From NCBI GenBank assembly GCA_029243935.1, contig JAQWRB010000156.1, forward strand, positions 1 to 32,295: 32,295 nucleotides of DNA, written 5' to 3'. The DNA comes from Alphaproteobacteria bacterium (GTDB lineage: Bacteria; Pseudomonadota; Alphaproteobacteria; TMED109). Below the pieces are notes generated by a model. The model saw only the letters and a list, made by a program, of their open reading frames with translations. It searched no databases and had not been told where the DNA came from. Shown one piece after another: positions 16,645 to 30,099 of the stretch (positions are counted from its first letter, which is position 1; every line of letters starts with the position of its first letter). Both the position numbers and the translations under genes were made by a program.

Positions 16645-17847
16645 TTAAGAATCCAATATTTCTTTAATCACTTTACTACACAACTTTTTTGCAATGTCTG
16701 TTTTGGAACACTTATCCCATGGCTCAATATTGTCTCTTGTAATGAATGTAACACTATTATTTTCCCCTCCAAATATATTAGGGTCTTCTAGTACGTTATT
16801 AGCAATAATCCAATCACATTTTTTACTTTTAAGTTTTTCCTTAGCATTATTAACTAGATTATTAGTCTCTGCAGCGAAACCAATAACTAATTTAGGCCTA
16901 TTATTTTTTTGATTAGAAATATATTCTAGTATATCAGGGTTTAATGAAAAATTTATTTTGGGAATATTTTTTTTATTTTTTTTAATTTTAATCTTTGAGG
17001 GGTTTTTTATAGCCCAATCTGATACTGCAGCAGCACATATTGCCACATCTATATTATTTACTTTTTTTACGGCCTCTAGCATGTCGTATGCTGTTTCTAT
17101 ATTTACAACTTTAATGTTTTCTGGAATTTTTTGTGAGCTTGGACCTAATATTAAAGTTACATTTGCCCCTAGTTCATAAAATATTTTGGCAATTGCTATT
17201 CCTTGTTTTCCTGAAGATCTATTTCCAATAAATCTTACAGGGTCTATTGCTTCAAAAGTTGGTCCAGCAGTAACTAGAACATTAATATTTAACTTTTTTT
17301 TTTTAAACATTGAACCAATATATTTATATATAGTCTTTGGTTCTGACATCCTTCCATCACCTTCTTCTCCACATGCTAAATCCCCCGGTTCTGGACCAAT
17401 AAAGTTGTAATTATTATCTTTTAAGAATTTAACATTTTTTTGTGTAATAGGGTTATTCCACATTTCTACATTCATAGAAGGAGCAAATAAAATAGGTTTA
17501 TTTGCTGCTAATAATATTGTTGTGGCCAAATCATTAGCAATGCCTGCGGCAGCATGAGCAATAATATTTGCGGATGCAGGAGCAACCAGTATTAGGTCAT
17601 TTTCTCTTGAAAGTTGAATATGCCCCATTTCTGTTTCATTTTTAAGTGAAAAAAGTTTTTGGTAAACTTTTTCTTCAGAAAGTGCAGAAACTGATAAAGG
17701 TGTAACAAATTCGGCACCACCTTTTGTTAAAACAACTTGGACTTTAATATTATCTTTTTTCAAAATTCTTATAAGCTCTAAACTTTTATAGGCCGCAATT
17801 CCTCCAGAAATTATGAGAAGTATTTTTAAATTATTATTTATTTTCAT
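16645..17847 (-). CDS. coaBC: Bifunctional phosphopantothenoylcysteine decarboxylase/phosphopantothenate-cysteine ligase
   Basis: SGGIAAYKSLELIRILKK, APSMNVEMWNNP, VTAGPTFEAIDPVRFIGNRSSGKQGIAIA, AAAVSDWAI, GFAAET. Confidence 0.97.
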   Translation of the reverse strand: MKINNNLKILLIISGGIAAYKSLELIRILKKDNIKVQVVLTKGGAEFVTPLSVSALSEEKVYQKLFSLKNETEMGHIQLSRENDLILVAPASANIIAHAAAGIANDLATTILLAANKPILFAPSMNVEMWNNPITQKNVKFLKDNNYNFIGPEPGDLACGEEGDGRMSEPKTIYKYIGSMFKKKKLNINVLVTAGPTFEAIDPVRFIGNRSSGKQGIAIAKIFYELGANVTLILGPSSQKIPENIKVVNIETAYDMLEAVKKVNNIDVAICAAAVSDWAIKNPSKIKIKKNKKNIPKINFSLNPDILEYISNQKNNRPKLVIGFAAETNNLVNNAKEKLKSKKCDWIIANNVLEDPNIFGGENNSVTFITRDNIEPWDKCSKTDIAKKLCSKVIKEILDS

Positions 17848-17913
17848 ACTATTTTTCTTATTTTTTAATTTAGAATTATATATTAACCTTATAATGCATT
17901 TATTTAAACTATT

Positions 17914-18708
17914 TTAAATCCTAGTTGCTATATATAGGCAGGCAGTCCCACTTAAATATTTTTTGAGTTTAACTATCTTAAATTTTACTGATTGTAATAT
18001 ATCGCAAAAATCATTAGGTGCATAAAATGTTTCGATGCTTTCTGATAAGTATTGATATGCTTTTTTATTATTAGCTATTTTATCTCCTAAAAAAGGTAGA
18101 ACGTTTCCTAAATAATAGTCATAAAATTTTTGGAAAGGAATGATTACTTCTGGAGAAAATTCTAAAATCATTAATTTTCCACCAGGCTTAAGAACTTTAT
18201 AACATTCATTTAAAGTTTTTTCTATTTCTGCTACATTTCTTATACCAAAAGCACATGTAATATTATTAAAAGAAGACGGTGTAAAAGGTAAATAAGCAGA
18301 ATCACCAGCTACCCAATTAAGCCCATCATGAATATTCTTTTTTATTGCTTTTTGTTTGCCCACTTTCATCATACCAAGCGTGAGGTCCATAACAGTTATT
18401 TCATTTTGATGAAAACGCTTTTTTAAAGCAAAAGCAATATCACCTGTTCCCCCAGCAAGGTCCAATATCTTTTTCTTTTTTGTTAAAATTTGTTCTCGCT
18501 CCAGTCTATCTACTAAGTCTCTTTTCCAGATTCTGTGAGTACCTAAACTCATTAAGTCATTCATTAGATCATAATCATTTGATACATTTGTAAATAAGTT
18601 TTCTATTTCTTTTCTTTTTTGGCTAATTGGTATTTTTTTAAGACCATATATTACTTTTTCTTCATCTAATGTTATATTTTTATTCATAATATTATAGCTT
18701 TCTATCAC
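17914..18708 (-). CDS. ubiE: Ubiquinone/menaquinone biosynthesis C-methyltransferase
   Basis: YDLMNDLMSLGTHRIWKRDLV, LDLAGGTGDIAF, FGIRNVAEIEKTLNECYKVLKPGGKLMILEFS. Confidence 0.96.
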   Translation of the reverse strand: MIESYNIMNKNITLDEEKVIYGLKKIPISQKRKEIENLFTNVSNDYDLMNDLMSLGTHRIWKRDLVDRLEREQILTKKKKILDLAGGTGDIAFALKKRFHQNEITVMDLTLGMMKVGKQKAIKKNIHDGLNWVAGDSAYLPFTPSSFNNITCAFGIRNVAEIEKTLNECYKVLKPGGKLMILEFSPEVIIPFQKFYDYYLGNVLPFLGDKIANNKKAYQYLSESIETFYAPNDFCDILQSVKFKIVKLKKYLSGTACLYIATRI

Positions 18709-18729
18709 TACTTATTTTAGTATTAAATT

Positions 18730-19569
18730 ATGCCTGAACTTCCTGAAGTTGAAACTGTAACAACCGGTTTAAATTTTGCAATTAAAAACTTAATTGTAAA
18801 AAAAGTCTATGTTGGTCGATATGATTTAAGAATAACAGTAGCAAAAAAAATTAAATCTGTAATTAATAATGTAAAAGTTGTTGGAGTTAAACGTCGTGCT
18901 AAGTATGGTATAATCAAATTTGATAATCACTATTCTATAATCTTTCATTTAGGAATGTCTGGCAGTATAGTAATAGAAAGAAATAATTTTAGGCCCTTAC
19001 AAAAGCATGATCATATAGCTATAGAATTTATTAAAAAAAATAATAGTAAACTACGATTTATATTTAAAGACCCTAGACGATTTGGTTTTTTTAATATTTA
19101 TCATGATGAAGATAATAGATATAAAAATATATTTAAAAATTTAGGTCCTGAACCTTTAATAAAAGAATTCTCTGTACAAAGTTTTTATGAAAATTTGAAT
19201 AAAAAACAATCTTCAATAAAATCGTTACTATTAAATCAAAGTATTATCTCTGGCCTTGGCAATATTTATGTCTGTGAATCTTTGTTTTTGGCAAAAATAT
19301 CTCCTTTTGCATTAGGCTGTGAGTTATCTTTAAAAGATATTATGTATCTTTATTCTAAAATTGAGAAAGTTTTAAAAAAAGCAATTAAAGAAGGAGGGAC
19401 AACACTTAAAGATCATAAAAATATTTCTGGAGAAATAGGCTATTTTCAAAATTATTTATCTGTTTATAATAGAGAAAATAATAAATGTGTTAATAATTGT
19501 TCATCACTTATTAAAAGAAATATCCAAAATGGAAGGTCAACATATTATTGTCCAAATTGTCAAAAATAA
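18730..19569 (+). CDS. mutM: Formamidopyrimidine-DNA glycosylase
   Basis: MPELPEVETVTTGL N-terminus, KYGIIKFD, HLGMSGS, DPRRFGF, C-terminal zinc-finger-like GRSTYYCPNCQK. Confidence 0.95.
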   Translation: MPELPEVETVTTGLNFAIKNLIVKKVYVGRYDLRITVAKKIKSVINNVKVVGVKRRAKYGIIKFDNHYSIIFHLGMSGSIVIERNNFRPLQKHDHIAIEFIKKNNSKLRFIFKDPRRFGFFNIYHDEDNRYKNIFKNLGPEPLIKEFSVQSFYENLNKKQSSIKSLLLNQSIISGLGNIYVCESLFLAKISPFALGCELSLKDIMYLYSKIEKVLKKAIKEGGTTLKDHKNISGEIGYFQNYLSVYNRENNKCVNNCSSLIKRNIQNGRSTYYCPNCQK

Positions 19570-19931
19570 TTTTAAGTGTATTTTTTTTATTTTTATTAAG
19601 TAAAAATACTTTAGCTATTGATTTTTTAGAATGTATTAATGATATTCCTCTTAATAAGAGTATTATTGAAAAAAAAGATTCATGTTTTCTTTTTGATTCT
19701 GATATAGGGAGGATAGTAAGTGTTGAAGCAGAGTCTACTGAGAAATCTATTCAAATAGAAGAATTCTATAAATCCATATTAAAACAATTTGGATGGATTT
19801 TAAGTAGCAAAGATAATAGTAAAGATTTGGTTTTTGTTAGAGATGAGGAAATATTAAAAATTAATATTAAAAAATTTTTGGATAAGAATTTAATTACTTA
19901 TAACAGTTTTCTTAGCCTCAGTATAAATTAA
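19548..19931 (+). CDS. Secreted hypothetical protein
   Basis: Signal peptide (KIILSVFFLFLLSKNTLA), 127 aa; start overlaps the mutM 3' end by 22 nt. Confidence 0.7.
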   Translation: MSKLSKIILSVFFLFLLSKNTLAIDFLECINDIPLNKSIIEKKDSCFLFDSDIGRIVSVEAESTEKSIQIEEFYKSILKQFGWILSSKDNSKDLVFVRDEEILKINIKKFLDKNLITYNSFLSLSIN

Positions 19932-19941
19932 GGATTATGTA

Positions 19942-20727
19942 ATGATTTTAAAAAACAATTATAAAAATATAACAACAAAAGTAATTTCTAAAGTAGCTTT
20001 GATTACTCTAAATCGTCCTGAAGCTTTAAATGCATTAAGCAAGGATTTAATAACAGATTTAAATGATGCTTTAGAAATTATAGAAAATGATGAGACTATA
20101 TCTGTTATAGTTATTACTGGTTCAAGTAAGGCGTTTGCTGCAGGTGCAGATATTAAAGAAATGTTATCAAAAAGCTTTATTGATATAGTAAACAATGATT
20201 TTATTAAACCTTGGGAGCAAATTAGTTACTGTAATAAGCCTACAATAGCCGCAGTTGATGGATATGCTTTGGGTGGAGGTTGCGAATTAGCTATGATGTG
20301 TGACTTATTAATAGCTAACGAGAATACAAAATTTGGTCAACCAGAAATAAATTTGGGTGTTTTTCCTGCTGCAGGAGGAACGCAGCGCTTACCAAAAGCG
20401 ATTGGTAAAGCTAAGGCAATGGATATGATATTAACTGGAAGGATGATAGGCGCAATAGAAGCTGAAAAGTTAGGGTTAGTTAGTAGAATTATTCCTTCAG
20501 AGGGCTTTATAGAAAAAGTTTTAGAAATTGCCTTTGAGATTGCAGAAAAATCACTACCTGCATTAAAAATGGCAAAAGATGCTATTAATTCCTCTTATGA
20601 AAACACTTTATCTCAAGGAATTGTTTATGAGAGGAGATTATTTAGATCTTCTTTTTCTTTGGAAGATAGAAAAGAAGGTATGAAAGCATTTATTGACAAA
20701 AGAAAAGCGATTTTTAAGAATTCTTAA
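19942..20727 (+). CDS. Enoyl-CoA hydratase/isomerase family protein
   Basis: LNRPEALNALS, AFAAGADIKEM, AAVDGYALGGGCELAMMCDLLIANENTKFGQPEINLGVFPAAGGTQRLP. Confidence 0.95.
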   Translation: MILKNNYKNITTKVISKVALITLNRPEALNALSKDLITDLNDALEIIENDETISVIVITGSSKAFAAGADIKEMLSKSFIDIVNNDFIKPWEQISYCNKPTIAAVDGYALGGGCELAMMCDLLIANENTKFGQPEINLGVFPAAGGTQRLPKAIGKAKAMDMILTGRMIGAIEAEKLGLVSRIIPSEGFIEKVLEIAFEIAEKSLPALKMAKDAINSSYENTLSQGIVYERRLFRSSFSLEDRKEGMKAFIDKRKAIFKNS

Positions 20728-20815
20728 TAATCAAGCGCAATAGTTGACCTCTTAGCAAAGATCAGTTAAGACAGGGATCTACAAATTAATTTAATAGGAT
20801 TTTAAGGAACATTAT

Positions 20816-21079
20816 ATGGCTAATATAGCTTCTGCAAAAAAAAGAATAAGATCTACGAATCGTAAAACATTAGTTAATAAAAATAGAGTAAGTAAAATTC
20901 GTACTTTTGAAAAAAAAGTTGAGGAAGCAATAACTGAAGGAAAGCATGAAGTAGCGATGTTAGCTCTTAAGGTTGTTCAGCCAGAACTAATGGCTGGAGT
21001 AAATAAAGGTGTTATTCACAGAAGCACCATGTCTAGAAAAATTTCCCGATATAATAAGCGAATCAAAGCTTTAAAATAA
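20816..21079 (+). CDS. rpsT: 30S ribosomal protein S20
   Basis: MANIASAKKRIRSTNRKTLVNKNRVSKIRT...GVIHRSTMSRKISRYNKRIK. Confidence 0.97.
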   Translation: MANIASAKKRIRSTNRKTLVNKNRVSKIRTFEKKVEEAITEGKHEVAMLALKVVQPELMAGVNKGVIHRSTMSRKISRYNKRIKALK

Positions 21080-21103
21080 ATTTTTAATATTGCTGATTGC
21101 ATT

Positions 21104-21128
21104 GCTATAAATTATTGTTATAGTTTTG
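21104..21128 (+). terminator. Weak candidate terminator hairpin after rpsT
   Basis: CTATAA (21105-21110) / TTATAG (21118-21123) with 7-nt loop, followed by TTTT. AT-only stem, so weak. Confidence 0.25.
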
Positions 21129-21173
21129 TTCTACCTATTTTGGTTTTTTAAAATTATAATATTAAGGTGATTT

Positions 21174-22511
21174 ATGCTCTCAGGAGATATGGCTATAGAA
21201 TTATGGGGGCAAGTTAGAGATAAGCTTAGACAAGAAGCAGGAGAAACAGTTTTTGAAAACTGGTTAGGGTTATTATCGCTTTCAAGCTTTTCTAATGGGC
21301 ATATAGTAATTGCAGTTCATAGCAAATTTCACAAAGACTGGATAGAGCCAAGATATGGAAATAGAATAAGATCTTTATGGCAGAGCTTAAATAGAGACGT
21401 TTCTAGTGTAAATTTAATAGTAGATGAAAGCTTAGCTGGAAGATCAACAAAAAAATCAGAGGATTCTTCTTCTGTAATATTAAACCTCTCTTCTCCGTTA
21501 GACCCTAGGTATACGTTTGATAAGTTCGTAATTGGGCCATCTAATAATTTTGTGGCAGCAGCTGCACAAAGAATTTCAGAGTCTGAAGATGTGGCCTTTA
21601 ACCCTGTTGTAATATATGGTGGGGTAGGACTTGGTAAAACCCATTTAATGCATGCTATAGCATGGAAAATTAGAGAAACAAATCCTAATAGAAAAGTTGT
21701 TTATTTATCAGCAGAAAAATTCATGTATCAATTTGTAAGAGCATTAAGGCAGCAAGAAACAATGACATTTAAAGAGCAGTTTAGATCTGCAGATGTTTTA
21801 ATGATTGATGATGTGCAATTTATTGCAGGTAAAAATTCAACTCAAGAAGAATTCTTTCATACTTTTAATGCATTAGTTGATCAAAATAAGCAAATTATAG
21901 TTAGTTCAGACCGTTCCCCTGCAGATTTAGAAGGAATAGAAGAAAGACTTCGTTCTCGCTTAGGTTGGGGTATTGTTGGTGAAATTCATCAAACAACTTA
22001 TGAACTAAGACTAGGAATATTGCAGTCTAAAGTAGACGATATAAAGAATTGTATTGTACCTAAAAATGTAATTGAATTTTTGGCTCATAAAATAGTTTCT
22101 AATGTGCGTGAATTAGAAGGAGCCTTAAAAAGGTTGGTGGCACATTCTCAATTAGTAGGAAGACCAGTTTCACTTGATAGCGCTCATGATGTTTTACATG
22201 ATTTACTTAGAGCAAATAATAGACGAGTAACTATAGAAGAAATACAAAAAAAAGTAGCAGAACATTTTAATATGAGGCTAAGTGATATGTCTTCTCCTAG
22301 AAGAGCAAGAGCTGTTGCTAGGCCGAGGCAAATAGCAATGTATCTTGCTAAACAACTTACTTCTAGGTCTCTGCCAGAAATAGGAAGAACATTTGGTGGG
22401 AGAGACCATACTACTGTAATGCATGCAGTAAGCAGGATAGAAGCTCTTAAGTTAGAGGATAATATAATAGCTGATGACTTAGAATTATTAAAAAGAAATC
22501 TAGAAGCTTAA
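21174..22511 (+). CDS. dnaA: Chromosomal replication initiator protein DnaA
   Basis: YTFDKFVIGPSNNFVAAAAQRI, GGVGLGKTHLMHAI, VLMIDDVQFIAGK, IGRTFGGRDHTTVMHAVSRIE. Confidence 0.98.
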   Translation: MLSGDMAIELWGQVRDKLRQEAGETVFENWLGLLSLSSFSNGHIVIAVHSKFHKDWIEPRYGNRIRSLWQSLNRDVSSVNLIVDESLAGRSTKKSEDSSSVILNLSSPLDPRYTFDKFVIGPSNNFVAAAAQRISESEDVAFNPVVIYGGVGLGKTHLMHAIAWKIRETNPNRKVVYLSAEKFMYQFVRALRQQETMTFKEQFRSADVLMIDDVQFIAGKNSTQEEFFHTFNALVDQNKQIIVSSDRSPADLEGIEERLRSRLGWGIVGEIHQTTYELRLGILQSKVDDIKNCIVPKNVIEFLAHKIVSNVRELEGALKRLVAHSQLVGRPVSLDSAHDVLHDLLRANNRRVTIEEIQKKVAEHFNMRLSDMSSPRRARAVARPRQIAMYLAKQLTSRSLPEIGRTFGGRDHTTVMHAVSRIEALKLEDNIIADDLELLKRNLEA

Positions 22512-22668
22512 AAATTATTATATTAGCTATAATTACTAGAATTTATATTAATTTTCATATAGAATATATTTTTAATACTCATAATTTTATAAACAATTTA
22601 TAAGCTATATTGCTTTATATAAGTACAAAAATAGTATATGCTTCTACGTATAGAGGAAGGGTTTAAAG

Positions 22669-23793
22669 ATGAAGTTTTCTATTGATAGATCAGCATTGCT
22701 TATAGCTTTACAGCATGTTCATTCTGTGGTTGAAAGAAGAAATACAATTCCAATTTTATCAAATGTTTTAATTGAAACCAAAGAAGATGGTGTATATTTG
22801 ACTGCCACCGATATGGATATAGCCGTAATTGAAAAAGTAGATCTAGATAAATCAGAAGTCATACAATTAGGTACAGTAACTACTTCGGCGCAAATGTTAT
22901 ATGATATTGTTAGGAAGCTTCCAGACAATATAAAAGTTGAATTTCTATCTGAAAAAAATGATAGACTAGGTATAAAAGCTTTGAGCTCTTCGTTTGCATT
23001 AAATTGTTTACCTTCAGAAGATTTTCCTTCTATTTCTCAAGAAGATTTTAAGCATTCTTTTAATATTGATTCTATAGCTTTGATTAGGCTTTTAGATAAA
23101 ACATCTTTTGCTATGTCATTAGAAGAAACAAGATATTATTTAAATGGAATTTATCTTCATGCTATAAAAGAAGATAATATCCATAAACTCAGGACCGTAG
23201 CAACAGATGGTCATCGGCTCTCACGAGTCGATATGAATTTACCAGAAGGTGCCGATGGAATACCTGGAGTAATTATTCCACGTAAAACAATTCTGGAAAT
23301 AAGAAATATTTTAGAAGATCATACTGGAAATATAAATTTATCTTTAAGCGAAACCAAAATCAGGTTATCTTTTAATAATGTTATTTTAACATCTAAACTA
23401 TTGGATGGAACATTTCCTGATTATTCTAGGGTAATTCCAGAACAGAACGATAAATTAGTAACAATTTCCAATCAATCAATATCTGAGGCAGTAGATAGAG
23501 TTTCTACAGTTTCAACAGATAAAACTAGAGCAATTAAAATTAATATAAATAAGGGAAATTTAGTAATTTCAGCTACTAATCCTGATAAAGGAAGTGCAAG
23601 TGAGTATGTAGATATTGTATATGATGGTGATGAGGTAGAGATAGGTTTTAATTCTAAATATGTACTAGATGTGGCTCGGCAAATAAAAGGTAATGAAATT
23701 ATAATAAAATTATCTGATTCTGTTTCTCCAACTCTTGTCTATGATAAAGATGATAAAGAGGTTTTATTTGTTTTAATGCCTATGAGAGTATAA
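22669..23793 (+). CDS. dnaN: DNA polymerase III beta subunit (sliding clamp)
   Basis: MKFSIDRSALLIALQHVHSVVERRNTIPILSNVLIE, ATDGHRLSRV, C-terminal VLMPMRV. Confidence 0.98.
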   Translation: MKFSIDRSALLIALQHVHSVVERRNTIPILSNVLIETKEDGVYLTATDMDIAVIEKVDLDKSEVIQLGTVTTSAQMLYDIVRKLPDNIKVEFLSEKNDRLGIKALSSSFALNCLPSEDFPSISQEDFKHSFNIDSIALIRLLDKTSFAMSLEETRYYLNGIYLHAIKEDNIHKLRTVATDGHRLSRVDMNLPEGADGIPGVIIPRKTILEIRNILEDHTGNINLSLSETKIRLSFNNVILTSKLLDGTFPDYSRVIPEQNDKLVTISNQSISEAVDRVSTVSTDKTRAIKININKGNLVISATNPDKGSASEYVDIVYDGDEVEIGFNSKYVLDVARQIKGNEIIIKLSDSVSPTLVYDKDDKEVLFVLMPMRV

Positions 23794-23799
23794 AAATAA

Positions 23800-27400
<3,601 letters not shown>

Positions 27401-27408
27401 GTAAAAAA

Positions 27409-29157
27409 ATTATTTTTTTAAAAAGATTAATACTAAACATAACTATTCTTTTTATCTTTATAATAATAGTAATATTTTTATATTGCTGGATTACTTTACC
27501 TAACTTTAATGAGTTATCACAAAATCAAAGAAAGCCTTCAGTTGTAATTAATGCAAATAATAATTCAAGGTTAGCAGTATATGGAGAGTTATACTCTTCC
27601 TATGTAGAATTTAAAAATATCTCTCCTTATTTAATAAATGCCGTTATAGCTATCGAAGACAATAGATTCTATTCTCATCCTGGAATAGACATTAAGGGCA
27701 TTCTAAGAGCTATCTATGTAAATATATTAAGTGCTAGCTATAAACAGGGTGGATCCACAATAACACAGCAGTTGGCAAAACTTATATTTTTGAATTCTGA
27801 AAAAAGCATCTTAAGAAAAATACGTGAATTATTTATTACATTAAAGTTAGAGACTATCTTAGATAAAGAGGAAATTATTTCCCTCTACTTAAATAGGGCT
27901 TATTTTGGATCTGGGAATTATGGAATTAATTCAGCTACGGACAGTTATTTTAAAAAAACACCTAAAGAACTCCTTATATATGAGGCTGCAATTTTAGCGG
28001 CTTCTCTTAAAGCCCCAACAAGATTAAATATACTTTCTTCTCCTGATGAGACAAAAAAAAGAGCATCCTTAATATTAAATAGAATGTTTAAATTAACCTT
28101 AATTTCAAAACTTGAATTTAATTTAGCAGATAGTAAATTAGAAAAATTATTAATTAACAAGAGTTTTACAAATGAAAGTAGATACTTCACAGATTGGGTT
28201 TTAAGGAGAACTTCAAAAAATTATAATAATGTCTCTGATATTATTATTAAAACAACATTAGATCCTATAATTCAGTCAGAAGTAGAAAAAGCTGTGTCAT
28301 TAATATTAAAAGAAAGAAAAGATATAGAAGCGGCAGTAATTGTATTAGATACAACTGGAGCTGTTAAAGGAATGTTAGGAGGGAGATCATTTTATAAGAG
28401 CCAGTTTAATCGTGCTACCCAATCTTTAAGACAGCCAGGTTCAGTTTTTAAATTATTTACTTATTTGGCAGCATTAGAGTTAGGTATGAATGCATATGAT
28501 AATATTGAAGATATGCCTTTAGATTTAGATGGTTGGACTCCAAAAAATTATAATAACAAATATAAAGGCCTTATTAGTCTTAAAGAAGCATTTTCAATAT
28601 CTTCTAATGTGGTGGCAATTAGACTCCAAGAAATAACCGGTAGAGACAATGTCATTAAATGGGCAAAAAAATTAGGTGTTTCATCGAATTTAAAACCTGA
28701 AAGGTCTTTATCCCTGGGCACGCAAAGTATTTCTCTTATAGAGATGACTAATGCTTATGCAGCAATTGCTTCAGGAGGAATTATACCATTTATTCATGGT
28801 GTAGAAACTATAAGTGATAGAAATGGTAATGTAATTTATAAAAGAGAAAGTTCTCAAAGAAATTCTGCTATTAATAAAGAAATATTGAAATCAATAAGAA
28901 TCTTGCTTAAAAGCTCAATGGATAATGGCACTTCCTCGAATGCAAAAACCTCATTGTTAAATAATAAAATATTATATGGAGGTAAAACAGGAACGACTCA
29001 GAACTCTAAGGATGCTTGGTTTATAGGCTATGCAAATAATTATATTATTGGCGTCTGGGTTGGCAAGGATGATAATACAAAAGTTGAGAGATTATCTGGA
29101 GGAAATCAGCCTGCAAAAATATATAGAGAAATTATAAAAAAAATGTTAAGTTTATAG
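27409..29157 (+). CDS. Class A penicillin-binding protein (GT51 transglycosylase + transpeptidase), start codon uncertain
   Basis: The ORF track starts at an internal TTG (27772). Hand translation of the same frame upstream gives a TM anchor (IIFLKRLILNITILFIFIIIVIFLYCW) and the GT51 motif AVIAIEDNRFYSHPGIDIKGILRA, then GGSTITQQLAK; downstream RQPGSVFK, SISSN, GKTGTTQNSKDAWFIGY. No ATG/GTG/TTG/CTG in frame between 27394 and 27771; ATT at 27409 proposed. Confidence 0.85.
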   Translation: MIFLKRLILNITILFIFIIIVIFLYCWITLPNFNELSQNQRKPSVVINANNNSRLAVYGELYSSYVEFKNISPYLINAVIAIEDNRFYSHPGIDIKGILRAIYVNILSASYKQGGSTITQQLAKLIFLNSEKSILRKIRELFITLKLETILDKEEIISLYLNRAYFGSGNYGINSATDSYFKKTPKELLIYEAAILAASLKAPTRLNILSSPDETKKRASLILNRMFKLTLISKLEFNLADSKLEKLLINKSFTNESRYFTDWVLRRTSKNYNNVSDIIIKTTLDPIIQSEVEKAVSLILKERKDIEAAVIVLDTTGAVKGMLGGRSFYKSQFNRATQSLRQPGSVFKLFTYLAALELGMNAYDNIEDMPLDLDGWTPKNYNNKYKGLISLKEAFSISSNVVAIRLQEITGRDNVIKWAKKLGVSSNLKPERSLSLGTQSISLIEMTNAYAAIASGGIIPFIHGVETISDRNGNVIYKRESSQRNSAINKEILKSIRILLKSSMDNGTSSNAKTSLLNNKILYGGKTGTTQNSKDAWFIGYANNYIIGVWVGKDDNTKVERLSGGNQPAKIYREIIKKMLSL

Positions 29158-29179
29158 TCTTATATTTTGAAAGATTATT

Positions 29180-29605
29180 ATGATAAAAAATTTTCCTCCT
29201 TTTCATTTAGCTTTTCCAGTTAAAAACTTATTAGAAACTAAAACTTTTTACATTAATTGTTTAGGATGTTCTATTGGAAGAACAAGTAAAGAATGGATAG
29301 ATTTTAATTTTTATGGGCATCAAATTACGGCACATTTATCTCCTGATTCATGCGATTTAGAAAATAATAATAAAGTTGATGGTAAAAATGTTCCAGTAAG
29401 ACATTTTGGACTAATTTTAGATTGGGATGATTGGCATTTAATAAAAGAGAAGCTTGTAAAAAATAAAGCGAAATTTATTGTTGAACCATATATACGTTTT
29501 GAAAATAAACCAGGAGAGCAAGCAACTTTATTTATAATTGACCCTTCGTTTAATGGTATAGAATTAAAATCATTTAAAGACAAAGATATGATTTTTGCAA
29601 CTTAA
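29180..29605 (+). CDS. VOC (glyoxalase/dioxygenase) superfamily protein
   Basis: FHLAFPVKNLLETKTFYINCLGCSIGR, HFGLILDWDDWHLIKEKL, LFIIDPSFNGIELKSFKD. Confidence 0.88.
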   Translation: MIKNFPPFHLAFPVKNLLETKTFYINCLGCSIGRTSKEWIDFNFYGHQITAHLSPDSCDLENNNKVDGKNVPVRHFGLILDWDDWHLIKEKLVKNKAKFIVEPYIRFENKPGEQATLFIIDPSFNGIELKSFKDKDMIFAT

Positions 29606-29610
29606 GGTTT

Positions 29611-30099
29611 TTATTTTTTTATATAAATAGGTGTCCTTATTAGGATATACTTATAAAGATTAGTAATATCTTTATTTGAAAGTGCAATACAACCATTTGT
29701 CCAATCTTTTTTATATGAATGATTTTTATTATTGGGCTCTCCATGTATCATTATATAATTTCCTGCATTGCGATTAAAGGAATCTGCATTTCTTTTATCC
29801 CATTTGTTAGGATAAGAAATTTGTAAGGAAAGATAAAAGTCACTATTAGTAGATTTTTTACTAATATAATATAAGCCTTCAGGTGTTTTTCCATCACCTT
29901 CAAAATGTTTATGTCCAATAGGGTCAAAGCCTAAATCTATAGAGTATTCTTTAATTATATGTCCATTATCCATAAGCTTTAAAGTACGCATAGATTTTTC
30001 AACAATAATCATATCTACTGAAGCGTTTGCATTCATTAGAGATAAAAAAGTATAAAGATATATTAAAGAAAGAATTTTAATCATATCTCTATCTATCAA
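29611..30099 (-). CDS. L,D-transpeptidase (YkuD domain) family protein
   Basis: Signal sequence; KTPEGLYYISKK, GNYIMIHGEPNN, DWTNGCIALSNKDI catalytic motif. Confidence 0.9.
   Translation of the reverse strand: MIDRDMIKILSLIYLYTFLSLMNANASVDMIIVEKSMRTLKLMDNGHIIKEYSIDLGFDPIGHKHFEGDGKTPEGLYYISKKSTNSDFYLSLQISYPNKWDKRNADSFNRNAGNYIMIHGEPNNKNHSYKKDWTNGCIALSNKDITNLYKYILIRTPIYIKK

Noticed and set aside
16561-17410. Plus-strand ORFs 16561..16791, 16694..16912, 16958..17179, 17186..17410
   Set aside because: All antisense to dut/coaBC, whose motifs are unambiguous.
27772-29157. TTG-started 461-aa PBP as given in the ORF track
   Set aside because: This start removes the membrane anchor and the GT51 catalytic motif that are encoded in the same open frame upstream.
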